Shown: positions 17,649 through 26,097 of the stretch, in pieces
Position numbering within the stretch: the first letter of the stretch is position 1
Layout: the number at the start of each line of letters is the position of its first letter
The notes under the pieces: model-generated
Database searches by the model: none
Told to the model about the DNA's origin: nothing
What the model saw: the letters and a program-made list of their open reading frames with translations, nothing else
Assembly: GCF_029051685.1 (NCBI RefSeq)
Contig: NZ_JAACFT010000007.1
Coordinates: 215,493-279,492 of the forward strand
Length of the DNA: 64,000 bases
Direction of reading: 5' to 3'
Source of the DNA: Bradyrhizobium sp. CSA207
GTDB taxonomy: Bacteria > Pseudomonadota > Alphaproteobacteria > Rhizobiales > Xanthobacteraceae
Made by a program: the position numbers and the translations under genes

Positions 17649-18980
17649 TCAGGGCAGCTTCAGCGACGTCTCCGCGTTGTACGGCTTGAGCGTCTCGTCC
17701 GCGGCCTTCTGCGCGGCGACGAGGGCCTCCTTGGGCTGCTTCTTGCCATTCAGGACCAGCATCACCTCGTCCTCCAGCGTCTTTCGCACCGGCACGGTCT
17801 TGTAGGTCGCGAACCATGGCTTTGCGACGTTGAGCTGCTCGACGGCGGTCTTGGCGTCGGGGTTCTTGCTCAGGAATTCGACCATGTCCGGTGTTTTGTA
17901 GGCGGCCATGTTCGGCGCGAAATAGCCGGTGGCGCGGCTCCACCACGCGCTCTTCTCGGGCGAGGTCATCCACTTGATCAGCGTCCAGGCGGCCTTCTGC
18001 TTGTCAGCCTCCAAGCCAGCCGGAATGATCAGCGAGGCGCCGCCGATCGGCACGGCGTTGCGGACGTTGCGTGGGATGAAGGCGACCTTGTAGGCGAACT
18101 TGGCGTTGTCGCGCACATAGGTCAGCGAGCCCGTCGACAGCATCATCATCGCGGCATTGCCGGAGATGAAGGAGGTGCTGACGGCCGGACCGGGGGTCGC
18201 GCCGGGCGGATGCACCTTATGCTTGGTGACGAGGTCGTTCCACCAGGTCAGCGCGCCCTGCATCGAAGGCGTGTCATAATAGACCTCGCCGCCGAACTCC
18301 TCGTTGTAGTAGCGCCCGCCATTGGTCATGGTGAGCGTTTCCATCATCCAGCCGCAATAGTCGTAGGCGCAGGGGATCGCGATGCCCCAGCGGGTGACCT
18401 TGTCGCCTTCGCGCTTGGTGAGCTTCTTGGCCCAGTCGGTGAGCTCCGCCCAGGTCTGCGGCGGCTTGTTCGGGTCGAGGCCGGCTTCCTTGGCCTGGTC
18501 GGCATTGATGTAGAGCAGCGGCGTCGAATTGTGGAAGGGCACGCCGTAGACGGAGCGGTTGATCACCGCGTTGCCCTGGAGCGCCGGGAAGAACTGGCCA
18601 AGGAACTGGTCCTTGCTGGTGCCATCGGCGGCGATCAGGGAATCCAGGTTGGTCAGCTCGTTCTCGATCTGCATGTCGAGCAGGAAGTTGGCCGACATGA
18701 TCACGGCGGCCGGCGGCTTGCCGGCCTTGATCGAGGCGCGCGTCTTGATCAGCGTGTCGTCATAGGAGCCGGTGTAGACGGCGGTCGCCTTGATCGCGGG
18801 ATGGGTCTCGTTGAACTCCTTGATCAGCGTGCCCATGTCGCGGGCGAGCTTGCCGTCGACCGGAACGGGGAAGAACAAATCGATCTCGGTCGGGCCTTCG
18901 GCAAGCGCCGGGAAGGCGAGGGCGCCTGCCATGGTACCTGCGATGGCGAGGCCAAGCATGAGCCTGCGGGAAAACAGCAT
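17649..18980 (-). CDS. ABC transporter substrate-binding protein, UgpB-like
   Basis: 443 residues from MLFSRRLMLGLAIAG; the signal peptide probably ends near PALAE (residue 28), so the protein is periplasmic. The fold is the family 1 extracellular solute-binding type, with PTEIDLFFPVPVDGK, then FNETHPAIKATAVYTGSYDDT, and aromatic residues in CGWMMETLTMTNGGRYYN. The pattern resembles glycerol 3-phosphate binding protein UgpB. AGGAG precedes the start. It is the last gene of a four-gene operon with two permeases and a phosphodiesterase; the ligand is inferred to be a glycerophosphodiester or glycerol phosphate. Confidence 0.85.
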   Translation of the reverse strand: MLFSRRLMLGLAIAGTMAGALAFPALAEGPTEIDLFFPVPVDGKLARDMGTLIKEFNETHPAIKATAVYTGSYDDTLIKTRASIKAGKPPAAVIMSANFLLDMQIENELTNLDSLIAADGTSKDQFLGQFFPALQGNAVINRSVYGVPFHNSTPLLYINADQAKEAGLDPNKPPQTWAELTDWAKKLTKREGDKVTRWGIAIPCAYDYCGWMMETLTMTNGGRYYNEEFGGEVYYDTPSMQGALTWWNDLVTKHKVHPPGATPGPAVSTSFISGNAAMMMLSTGSLTYVRDNAKFAYKVAFIPRNVRNAVPIGGASLIIPAGLEADKQKAAWTLIKWMTSPEKSAWWSRATGYFAPNMAAYKTPDMVEFLSKNPDAKTAVEQLNVAKPWFATYKTVPVRKTLEDEVMLVLNGKKQPKEALVAAQKAADETLKPYNAETSLKLP

Positions 18981-18991
18981 CGAAGAATCTC

Positions 18992-19861
18992 CTATTTGAT
19001 GCCTGAGGTGACGAAAGAGCTGATGAAGCGCTTCTGGAAGATGAGGAAGGTGATGAGCAGCGGCGCGATCACCATGAGCGTGCCGGCGGCGATGGTGCCC
19101 CAGGCCTGAGTGCCTTCGGCCGTCTTGGTGAACACGGACAGCCCAACCGTGAGCGGACGCTTGTCCGGCGAATTGATCACCATCAGCGGCCACAGGAAGT
19201 CGTTCCAGTGGCTGGTCACGGAGATGATGGCGAAGGCCGAGAAGCTCGGCATCGACAGCGGCACGTAGATGTGGCGGATGCGCTGAAACAGGCTGGCGCC
19301 ATCGATCAGGGCTGCGTCTTCGAGCTCAGTGGGGATGGCTTCAAAAGCCTGGCGCATCAGGAAGGTGCCGAAGGCAGAGGCGAAGAAGGGCATCATCACG
19401 CCGGCGAGCGTGTCGTAGAGGCCGAGTTGCGCCACCAGGCTCAAGTTCGGCACGATCAGCAGCACCGGAACCAGCATGAGCTGCATCAGGAACAGATAGA
19501 AGATCAGCGTCTTACCCGCGAAGGCGAGGCGCGCGAACGCAAAACCCGCCAGCGTGATCGTGACGAACTGCACCAGCAGGATGCCGGTGCAGATGATGGT
19601 GGTGTTGAGGGTGTAGCGCGGGAAGTCGCCGATCTCCCAGGCATCCCTGATGTTGTCGAGCGTGGGCTTCAGGCTCGGCATCAGCTCGGCCATGGTGTTG
19701 ATGCCGTCCGAAGCGGGCCTCAGCGTCGCCACGCCCATCCACAGGAACGGGATGAGCCAGACGATCGCGAGCAGCACGGTCAGCGCAAAACCGAGCTTTG
19801 GCGTGATCTCGCCGCGGGTGGCGAGCGGCGCATCCTTGAACAGCGCGTCGAACGGCCTCAT
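18992..19861 (-). CDS. ABC sugar-type permease, UgpE/MalG family
   Basis: 289 residues with six predicted membrane segments. The EAA loop that contacts the ATPase is EAFEAIPTELEDAALIDGAS followed by FQRIRHIYVPLSMP (about residues 181-215). The start overlaps the stop of the other permease gene by four bases, so translation is coupled. It forms the inner-membrane channel with the protein encoded at 19858-20808. Confidence 0.9.
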   Translation of the reverse strand: MRPFDALFKDAPLATRGEITPKLGFALTVLLAIVWLIPFLWMGVATLRPASDGINTMAELMPSLKPTLDNIRDAWEIGDFPRYTLNTTIICTGILLVQFVTITLAGFAFARLAFAGKTLIFYLFLMQLMLVPVLLIVPNLSLVAQLGLYDTLAGVMMPFFASAFGTFLMRQAFEAIPTELEDAALIDGASLFQRIRHIYVPLSMPSFSAFAIISVTSHWNDFLWPLMVINSPDKRPLTVGLSVFTKTAEGTQAWGTIAAGTLMVIAPLLITFLIFQKRFISSFVTSGIK

Positions 19862-20808
19862 GCCCCGCCCTCGCGGTTCGCCATGGTGCGGAAGGAGAGC
19901 GCGGTGAGGCCCATCAGCGCCGCCAGCGTCAGCAGCGTCGCCGCCGAGGCCTTGCCGATGTCGTAGTGCTCGACTGCCTGCTGGTAGATGTAGAACAGCA
20001 CGAGATTGGTAGCGTTCGATGGGCCGCCCTGGGTCAAGACGAAGACGTGGTCGACCTGCGTCACCGCATTGAGCGTTGCGATCACCGTGACGAACAGGAA
20101 GGTGGGCTTGAGCTCAGGCAGGATGATGTAGCGCAGCCGCTGGAACGGCCCGGCGCCGTCCAGATGCGCCGCTTCCATCACGTCCTCGGGCACCGCCTGA
20201 AGGCCGGCCAGGAAGAACAGCATGTAGTAGCCGGCGTTCTTCCAGATCGTGATGATCATGATCGCATAAAGCGCGATGTCGGAATCGCCGAGCCAGTTCG
20301 GCAGCACCGGAAGCAGCCGGCCGATGTAGTAGTCGAGCAGCCCGACATTGGGCAGGAAGATGAACAGGAACAGCGCGGAGGCCGCGACCATCGGGATCAA
20401 CACCGGCAGGAACAGCGCGGCGCGCAGCACGCTGGTCACGGCGTTGGTTCGCGACAGCGCCAGCGCGAACAATAGCGCAAGCGTGATGCTCGGGATCGCC
20501 GTGCCGACGGCATAGATCAGGTTATTGACGACCGCGCCGGTGAAGGCGGGATCGGCAAGCACCGCATTGATGTTGTCGAGGCCGACAAAGCGGACCGGCG
20601 CCTTGGGCGTGGCGCGCTGGTAGAGCGCGTCGACGAGCACGCGCCCCATCGCGCCATAGGTGAACAGCGCGAGAAAGATCAGCGAGGGCAGCAGTAGCAG
20701 ATAGGCCGGCAGCGAGGTTTTGAAGCCGGTCGTGAACCGCTTCAGGATGTGCAGCCGCGGTGGTGCCGACGTCGTGACAGGAAGCGCCGCGGGCTCGGCG
20801 AGGCTCAT
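19858..20808 (-). CDS. ABC sugar-type permease, UgpA/MalF family
   Basis: 316 residues starting at MSLAEPAALP, with six membrane segments. The EAA loop reads LQAVPEDVMEAAHLDGAGPF followed by QRLRYIILPELKP (about residues 210-243). One base separates its start from the stop of the phosphodiesterase gene. The earlier in-frame ATG at 20835 lies inside that gene and was rejected. No ATPase gene is present in the operon. Confidence 0.9.
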   Translation of the reverse strand: MSLAEPAALPVTTSAPPRLHILKRFTTGFKTSLPAYLLLLPSLIFLALFTYGAMGRVLVDALYQRATPKAPVRFVGLDNINAVLADPAFTGAVVNNLIYAVGTAIPSITLALLFALALSRTNAVTSVLRAALFLPVLIPMVAASALFLFIFLPNVGLLDYYIGRLLPVLPNWLGDSDIALYAIMIITIWKNAGYYMLFFLAGLQAVPEDVMEAAHLDGAGPFQRLRYIILPELKPTFLFVTVIATLNAVTQVDHVFVLTQGGPSNATNLVLFYIYQQAVEHYDIGKASAATLLTLAALMGLTALSFRTMANREGGA

Positions 20809-20809
20809 C

Positions 20810-21658
20810 TCACCGCGCCGGGAAGTTGAGCGCATATTCGCGGTCGTCCATCCCCGCCGGTGCGGCGAATGGGAACCGCAGGCTGGTGTCGAGGAAGTCG
20901 TGGCTGTGCACGACCAGGTTCTCCTGATCGATCAGCACCACGCCATAGGCGGGCGGCTCGTGGCTCGCCAGGTGCGGCGCGCTCGCATCGAGCTCGAACC
21001 AGACCTGGTGGTTGGTGCCGCGCAGGGTGGAGAAGGGAATCTTGCCGTAGCTGCCGAAGATCGGCCGGTGCACATGGCCGAAAAAGAGGTGGCGGATGCG
21101 GGAGCGATAGGGCCCGATCACCTCGGTGAATTCGGCGCTCTGCTTCAGCGCGATCTCGTCCATCGCGTGAACGCCGACCGGGAACGGCGGATGATGCATG
21201 AACACGACGAACGGCATATCGGCCGGTGCGGCGGCGAGCGTGCTTTCCAGCCAGCCGAGGCGCTTGGCGCACATCTCGCCGGCGTGGCTGGTCTCGTCCA
21301 GCGTGTCGAGGAAGACCAACAGGCCGTGCTCGGTGGTTCGGGTGCCCTGCACGAAGCCGTTTGAATCGCGCGGCGCGGCGTTCAGGCGGTCGAGGCAGGC
21401 AACGCGGCGGTCGTGATTGCCGACCATGGCGATGTAGGGAATTTTCAGCGCCGCCATCGCCTCGGCGAAATTGGCATAAGCCGCAGGCTCGCCCCAATGC
21501 GTGAGGTCGCCGGTCACGACCGCGAACGCGGCGTCGACGTGGTGCTTGTTGATGTCGGCAATGGCAGCATCCAGCCGGGCGCGGGGATCGAGGCCATAAA
21601 GCTTTTGTCCGGGGCCTGCGAGATGCGTGTCGGTGAGGTGGATGAATTTGAAGGGCAT
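20810..21658 (-). CDS. Metallophosphodiesterase, GpdQ/cyclic nucleotide phosphodiesterase type
   Basis: A 282-residue calcineurin-like phosphoesterase. All metal motifs are present: LTDTHL (D10, H12), VVTGDLTHWG (D about 51), MVGNHDRR (N, H about 80), FMHHPPF, and FFGHVHRP (GHxH). Proteins of this subgroup cleave glycerophosphodiesters or cyclic AMP. Being first in an operon with a UgpABE-like importer and preceded by a Pho box points to glycerophosphodiester breakdown. There is no signal peptide, so it acts in the cytoplasm after uptake. Longer upstream in-frame starts overlap the Pho box region. Confidence 0.85.
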   Translation of the reverse strand: MPFKFIHLTDTHLAGPGQKLYGLDPRARLDAAIADINKHHVDAAFAVVTGDLTHWGEPAAYANFAEAMAALKIPYIAMVGNHDRRVACLDRLNAAPRDSNGFVQGTRTTEHGLLVFLDTLDETSHAGEMCAKRLGWLESTLAAAPADMPFVVFMHHPPFPVGVHAMDEIALKQSAEFTEVIGPYRSRIRHLFFGHVHRPIFGSYGKIPFSTLRGTNHQVWFELDASAPHLASHEPPAYGVVLIDQENLVVHSHDFLDTSLRFPFAAPAGMDDREYALNFPAR

Positions 21659-21726
21659 GGCGCGCTTGTCGTTGGAGGATGGGCGCCTCCGGCAAGACGG
21701 CCCTGATAGGCCGTTAGAGCGCGAGT

Positions 21727-21744
21727 GTTTCAGTTTGATGACAG
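21727..21744 (-). promoter_or_regulatory. Strong candidate Pho box of the phosphodiesterase-ABC operon
   Basis: On the minus strand it reads CTGTCATCAAACTGAAAC. Against the consensus CTGTCATAWAWCTGTMAY I count 16 of 18 matches. It ends 68 bases before the phosphodiesterase start, a suitable distance for a PhoB-activated promoter. This links the operon to phosphate starvation; binding is inference. Confidence 0.65.
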
Positions 21745-21781
21745 AGGTTCCCGCGCGGAGGTGCGTCCACAAGCACAGCCG

Positions 21782-21815
21782 CGTAGGGTGGATTAGCCGA
21801 AGGCGTAATCCACCA
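21782..21815 (+). repeat. REP element, left copy flanking the RAYT gene
   Basis: A 34-base imperfect palindrome containing GTGGATTA and TAATCCAC around CGAAGG. It is an exact inverted copy of 22393-22426. The two copies enclose the transposase gene. Confidence 0.9.
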
Positions 21816-21852
21816 CTTTGAGCCAACCTCAAGTTGTGCTAATTGCTGCTTT

Positions 21853-22386
21853 ATGTCCGACTACCGCCGCGCCTTCGTTCCCGGAGGCTGCTGGTTTTTC
21901 ACGGTGAATTTGCTTGATCGGCGGAAGGCTCTGCTGACCGACCAGATCGAGATCTTGCGTGCGGCGGTCGCGGCAACACGTCGGAACCATCCGTTTGTGA
22001 TCAACACATATGTAGTCTTGCCCGATCATCTTCATGCAATTTGGCAGCTACCGCCTGGTGATCACGATTTCTCGGTCCGTTGGCGGCTAATCAAGACCCG
22101 CTTTGCCAAAGCTCTGCCCGCGACCGAGCGGCTAAGCGCGGTTCGTGCCGCGCGGAAAGAGCGTGGCATTTGGCAACGCCGTTTTTGGGAACACCTGATC
22201 CGCGACGAAGCCGACTACGCCCGTCATGTCGAGTACTGCTACTACAATCCTGTCAAGCACGGGCACGTCTCGAAGGTGTGCGACTGGCCGTACTCGTCGT
22301 TTCATCGCGATGTCCGCGCCGGATTGTTGGCGGAGGATTGGGGCGGTGACGCCAAGGTTATCGGCGAGTTCGGAGAGCGAGGATGA
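21853..22386 (+). CDS. REP-associated tyrosine transposase (RAYT, IS200/IS605 superfamily)
   Basis: 177 residues from MSDYRRAFVPGGCWFFTVNL. The HUH motif is VLPDHLHAIW (about residues 55-64) and the catalytic Tyr is in the YCYYNPVKHG stretch (about 132-141), which matches the conserved Y-x2-x-NPV-x2-G pattern of RAYTs. WQRRFWEHLIRDEADY is also characteristic. RAYTs nick REP hairpins and are thought to spread REP sequences in the genome while being single-copy, vertically kept genes. The inverted REP copies on both sides (21782 and 22393) are its likely substrates. Confidence 0.9.
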   Translation: MSDYRRAFVPGGCWFFTVNLLDRRKALLTDQIEILRAAVAATRRNHPFVINTYVVLPDHLHAIWQLPPGDHDFSVRWRLIKTRFAKALPATERLSAVRAARKERGIWQRRFWEHLIRDEADYARHVEYCYYNPVKHGHVSKVCDWPYSSFHRDVRAGLLAEDWGGDAKVIGEFGERG

Positions 22387-22392
22387 GCCGGT

Positions 22393-22426
22393 TGGTGGAT
22401 TACGCCTTCGGCTAATCCACCCTACG
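22393..22426 (-). repeat. REP element, right copy flanking the RAYT gene
   Basis: An exact reverse complement of the left copy at 21782-21815 over 34 bases. It begins seven bases after the transposase stop codon. Confidence 0.9.
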
Positions 22427-22440
22427 ATTCCGGCGTTGCC

Positions 22441-23916
22441 TCACGTCCCGCAGAACGTCTGCAACACGCGCTGATCCGGTAGCGGCGGATCGGCGTAGGC
22501 CGCATGTTCCGGCTGGTCCTCGTACGGCTTGGCCAGCACCTTCACCAATTCCTCGAACGGTGCGTAGTCGTCGTTGTTCACTGCCGCCTGAATGACGGCT
22601 TCGACGCGGTGGTTGCGTGGGATAAACATCGGATTGACGGCGTTCATCGCAGTCCGCCGCTCGGCTGCGGTCTGCGGCTCCAACGCCGTGCGCTCGCGCC
22701 AGCGCTTGGCCCACTCATCGAAGGCCGCGGGGTCCATGAACTGCGCGCGTGCGTCATCCGCTGCGGGATCCCCTGCAGCGTCACCCAGCCTGCGGAAGGT
22801 GAGGGTGAAATCGGCCTGGTTCTTCGCCATCGCGTCGAGCAGGTCCTGGATCAGCGCATCGTCGCCATCGCGTTCGGTGAACAGGCCGATCTTGCGACGC
22901 AGGCCGGCCTGATAGGCCTTGCTGAAAATATCCGGAAAGGCGCCCAAAATTTCCTGCGCCTGTTCGATCGCTTTCTCCTGCTCCTCGCCGAACAGCGGCA
23001 AGAGGCACTCGGCCAGCCGGGTCAGATTCCACAGCGCGATGCGCGGCTGGTTGGCATAGGCATAGCGACCCATCTCGTCGATCGAGGAAAACACCTGCGC
23101 GGGATCGTAGGTATCCATGAAGGCGCAGGGGCCGTAATCGATGGTCTCGCCGGAGATCGAGCAGTTGTCGGTGTTCATCACGCCATGGATGAAGCCGACC
23201 AGCAGCCAGCGCGCGACGAGATCGGCCTGCCGCGCGACGACGCCCGCGAGCAGTGCATGATAGGGGCGCTCGTTGCCGAGCAGCTCCGGATAATGGCGGG
23301 CGATGACATGGTCGGCGAGCTGGCGGATCGCGTCGGTGTCGCGGCGAACCGCAAAGAACTGGAAGGTGCCGACGCGAATATGGCTCGAGGCAACGCGGGT
23401 CAGCACCGCGCCGGGCAGCGCGGTCTCGCGGATGACGTGCTCGCCGGTGACGACGGCAGCGAGCGAGCGCGTGGTCGGGATGCCCAGCGCGAACATCGCT
23501 TCGCAGACAATGTATTCGCGCAGCACGGGACCCAGCGCGGCGCGGCCGTCGCCGCGGCGGGAGAACGGGGTGGGGCCCGAGCCCTTGAGCTGGATGTCGC
23601 GGCGGACGCCGTCCTTGTCGATGACCTCGCCGAGCAGGATCGCCCTTCCGTCGCCAAGCTGGGGAACAAACTGTCCGAACTGGTGGCCGGCATAGGCCAT
23701 GGCGATGGGGTCGGCGCCCTCGGGGACGCGCTTCCCGGCCAGGATTTCCGCACCCTCCGGGGTCTCCAAAAGGTCCGGATCAAGCCCAAGCTGGACCGCC
23801 AGCGCTCGGTTCAGCTTGATGAGCCGGGGAGCCGCCACCGGGGTCGGCGCGACGCGGGCAAAGAAGCTGTCCGGCAGCGCCGAATAGGAGTTCTGGAAGG
23901 GGAAATGGACCGTCAT
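22441..23916 (-). CDS. selO: Protein adenylyltransferase SelO (YdiU/UPF0061 family)
   Basis: A 491-residue pseudokinase-fold enzyme that transfers AMP from ATP to Ser, Thr or Tyr of target proteins in redox stress. The family blocks are present: [24 protein letters not shown] (about residues 75-98), the [27 protein letters not shown] block with the nucleotide-binding Lys (about 107-134), and [27 protein letters not shown] with the metal-binding Asn and Asp (about 248-274). Typical length, single gene; the selenocysteine found in animal homologues is not expected. Confidence 0.93.
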   Translation of the reverse strand: MTVHFPFQNSYSALPDSFFARVAPTPVAAPRLIKLNRALAVQLGLDPDLLETPEGAEILAGKRVPEGADPIAMAYAGHQFGQFVPQLGDGRAILLGEVIDKDGVRRDIQLKGSGPTPFSRRGDGRAALGPVLREYIVCEAMFALGIPTTRSLAAVVTGEHVIRETALPGAVLTRVASSHIRVGTFQFFAVRRDTDAIRQLADHVIARHYPELLGNERPYHALLAGVVARQADLVARWLLVGFIHGVMNTDNCSISGETIDYGPCAFMDTYDPAQVFSSIDEMGRYAYANQPRIALWNLTRLAECLLPLFGEEQEKAIEQAQEILGAFPDIFSKAYQAGLRRKIGLFTERDGDDALIQDLLDAMAKNQADFTLTFRRLGDAAGDPAADDARAQFMDPAAFDEWAKRWRERTALEPQTAAERRTAMNAVNPMFIPRNHRVEAVIQAAVNNDDYAPFEELVKVLAKPYEDQPEHAAYADPPLPDQRVLQTFCGT

Positions 23917-24124
23917 GGCCTAAAGATAGGTGCGGAATGCCTGATGGCAAAGGCTTCAGTCCTGTTGGGCCAAAAATGGGCGGTTAGGACCCAAAACAGG
24001 GCGTTCCCTTGGTTGCCGCCTTGGGTTGCCGCTTTGGGCCTCGTCGGCTAAACCCTGCCGCAACTTCGGACCGGCCACCTCAGTCGTCCGATTCGACCCC
24101 TCCGACATTGAATTTGGGACGACC

Positions 24125-25897
24125 ATGCATCGCTACCGGTCACATAAATGCGGCGATCTCCGCGAGAGCAATATCGGCGAGACGGTTCGCCTCTCAGGCT
24201 GGGTCCACCGCGTTCGCGACCATGGCGGCGTGCTGTTCATCGATCTGCGCGACCATTACGGCCTGACCCAGTGCGTGGTCGATCCGGACTCGCCGGCATT
24301 CTCGCAGGCCGAGAAGCTGCGTTCGGAATTCGTGGTTCGGATGGACGGCAAGGCCCGTCGCCGCCCCGAAGGCACCGATAATGACGATCTGCCGACCGGC
24401 AAGGTCGAGGTCTATGTCAGCGAGATCGAGGTGCTGGGACCGGCCGGCGACCTGCCGCTGCCGGTGTTCGGCGACCAGGAATATCCCGAGGACATCCGGC
24501 TGAAGTACCGTTTCCTCGATTTGCGCCGCGAGAAGCTGCACCAGAACATCATGACGCGCGTCGCGATCATCGATTCCATGCGCAGCCGCATGAAGGGGCA
24601 GGGCTTCTTCGAGTTCAATACCCCGATCCTGACCGCGTCCTCGCCGGAAGGCGCTCGCGACTTCCTGGTGCCCTCGCGGATCCATCCCGGCAAGTTCTAT
24701 GCGCTGCCGCAGGCGCCGCAGCAGTACAAGCAGTTACTGATGATGAGTGGCTTCGACCGCTACTTCCAGATCGCGCCTTGTTTCCGCGACGAGGACCCGC
24801 GCGCCGACCGCCTGCCGGGCGAGTTCTACCAGCTCGACGTCGAGATGAGCTTCGTCACGCAGGACGACGTGTTCGCGGCAATGGAGCCGGTGATCACTGG
24901 CGTGTTCGAGGAGTTCGCCAAGGGCAAGCCGGTCACCAAGGGCTGGCGCCGGATTCCGTTCGCGGAAGCCTTGCGCAAATACGGCAGCGACAAGCCGGAC
25001 CTGCGCAATCCCATCGAGATGCAGGACGTCTCCGAGCACTTCCGCGGCTCCGGCTTCAAGGTGTTCGCGCGCATGCTCGAAGACCCCAAGAACCAGGTCT
25101 GGGCGATCCCGGCGCCTGGCGGCGGTTCGCGCGCCTTCTGCGACCGCATGAACTCGTGGGCGCAAGGTGAAGGCCTGCCTGGGCTCGGCTACATCATGTG
25201 GCGCGAAGGCGGCGAGGGCGCCGGTCCGCTTGCGAACAATATCGGGCCTGAGCGCACCGCCGCGATCCGCGCGCAGATCGGAGTGAAGGAAGGCGATGCC
25301 GCCTTCTTCGTCGCCGGCGATCCCGACAAGTTCTGGAAGTTCTCAGGGCTCGCCCGCAACAAGGTCGGCGAGGAATTGAACCTCACCGACAAGGAGCGGT
25401 TCGAACTCGCCTGGGTCGTCGACTTCCCGATGTACGAGTACAACGAGGAGGACAAGAAGGTCGACTTCTCGCACAACCCGTTCTCGATGCCGCAGGGCGG
25501 CCTCGATGCGTTGAAGGGCCAGGACCCGCTGACCATCAAGGCGTTCCAGTACGACATCACCTGCAACGGCTACGAAATCGCCTCGGGCGGCATCCGCAAC
25601 CATGTGCCGGAAGCGATGGTGAAGGCGTTCGAGATCGCAGGCTATGGCGAGCAGGAAGTGGTCGAGCGATTTGGCGGCATGTACCGCGCCTTCCAGTACG
25701 GCGCGCCGCCGCATGGCGGCATGGCCGCGGGCGTCGATCGCATCGTGATGCTTCTGTGCGGGACCAACAATTTGCGCGAGATCTCGCTGTTCCCGATGAA
25801 CCAGCAGGCCATGGACCTGCTGATGGGCGCACCGTCGGAAGCAACCACCAAGCAGCTCCGCGAACTGCATGTGCGGGTGAACCTGCCGCAGAAGTAA
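24125..25897 (+). CDS. aspS: Aspartyl-tRNA synthetase
   Basis: 590 residues from [12 protein letters not shown], the standard AspRS N terminus; an upstream extension of the frame from 24026 is not conserved-looking. The anticodon-binding OB fold ([20 protein letters not shown]) is followed by class II motifs: motif 2 [19 protein letters not shown] (about 218-236) and motif 3 [13 protein letters not shown] (about 533-545). The bacterial insertion domain lies between. Many alphaproteobacterial AspRS proteins also charge tRNA-Asn; that cannot be settled here. Confidence 0.96.
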   Translation: MHRYRSHKCGDLRESNIGETVRLSGWVHRVRDHGGVLFIDLRDHYGLTQCVVDPDSPAFSQAEKLRSEFVVRMDGKARRRPEGTDNDDLPTGKVEVYVSEIEVLGPAGDLPLPVFGDQEYPEDIRLKYRFLDLRREKLHQNIMTRVAIIDSMRSRMKGQGFFEFNTPILTASSPEGARDFLVPSRIHPGKFYALPQAPQQYKQLLMMSGFDRYFQIAPCFRDEDPRADRLPGEFYQLDVEMSFVTQDDVFAAMEPVITGVFEEFAKGKPVTKGWRRIPFAEALRKYGSDKPDLRNPIEMQDVSEHFRGSGFKVFARMLEDPKNQVWAIPAPGGGSRAFCDRMNSWAQGEGLPGLGYIMWREGGEGAGPLANNIGPERTAAIRAQIGVKEGDAAFFVAGDPDKFWKFSGLARNKVGEELNLTDKERFELAWVVDFPMYEYNEEDKKVDFSHNPFSMPQGGLDALKGQDPLTIKAFQYDITCNGYEIASGGIRNHVPEAMVKAFEIAGYGEQEVVERFGGMYRAFQYGAPPHGGMAAGVDRIVMLLCGTNNLREISLFPMNQQAMDLLMGAPSEATTKQLRELHVRVNLPQK

Positions 25898-25964
25898 AGG
25901 GCTTCGCGCTTGTCCCGCCGAAGCAATGGCGAAGGCAGATGCGGGGAGGGGCTGCATCCACATC

Positions 25965-26042
25965 GTCATTGCGAGCGCAGCGAAGCAATCCAGAGTCCGT
26001 CCGCGGTAACAGTCTGAATTGCTTCGCTGCGCTCGCAATGAC
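25965..26042. repeat. Interspersed palindromic repeat, family B copy 1
   Basis: Left arm GTCATTGCGAGCGCAGCGAA (from 25965) and its inverted copy ending at 26042 pair over 30 bases with one mismatch around an 18-base centre. Related copies lie at 41480-41517 and 44581-44670. It sits between the convergent aspS and the gene at 26098. Confidence 0.85.
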
Positions 26043-26097
26043 GGAGAATGAGGACCGTTCGCGACTCTAATCCTCACCGCTCCCGCGGACACATCCC

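Noticed and set aside
22504..24051. A 515-residue open frame on the plus strand opposite selO
   Set aside because: SelO on the minus strand has all family motifs; the antisense frame has none.
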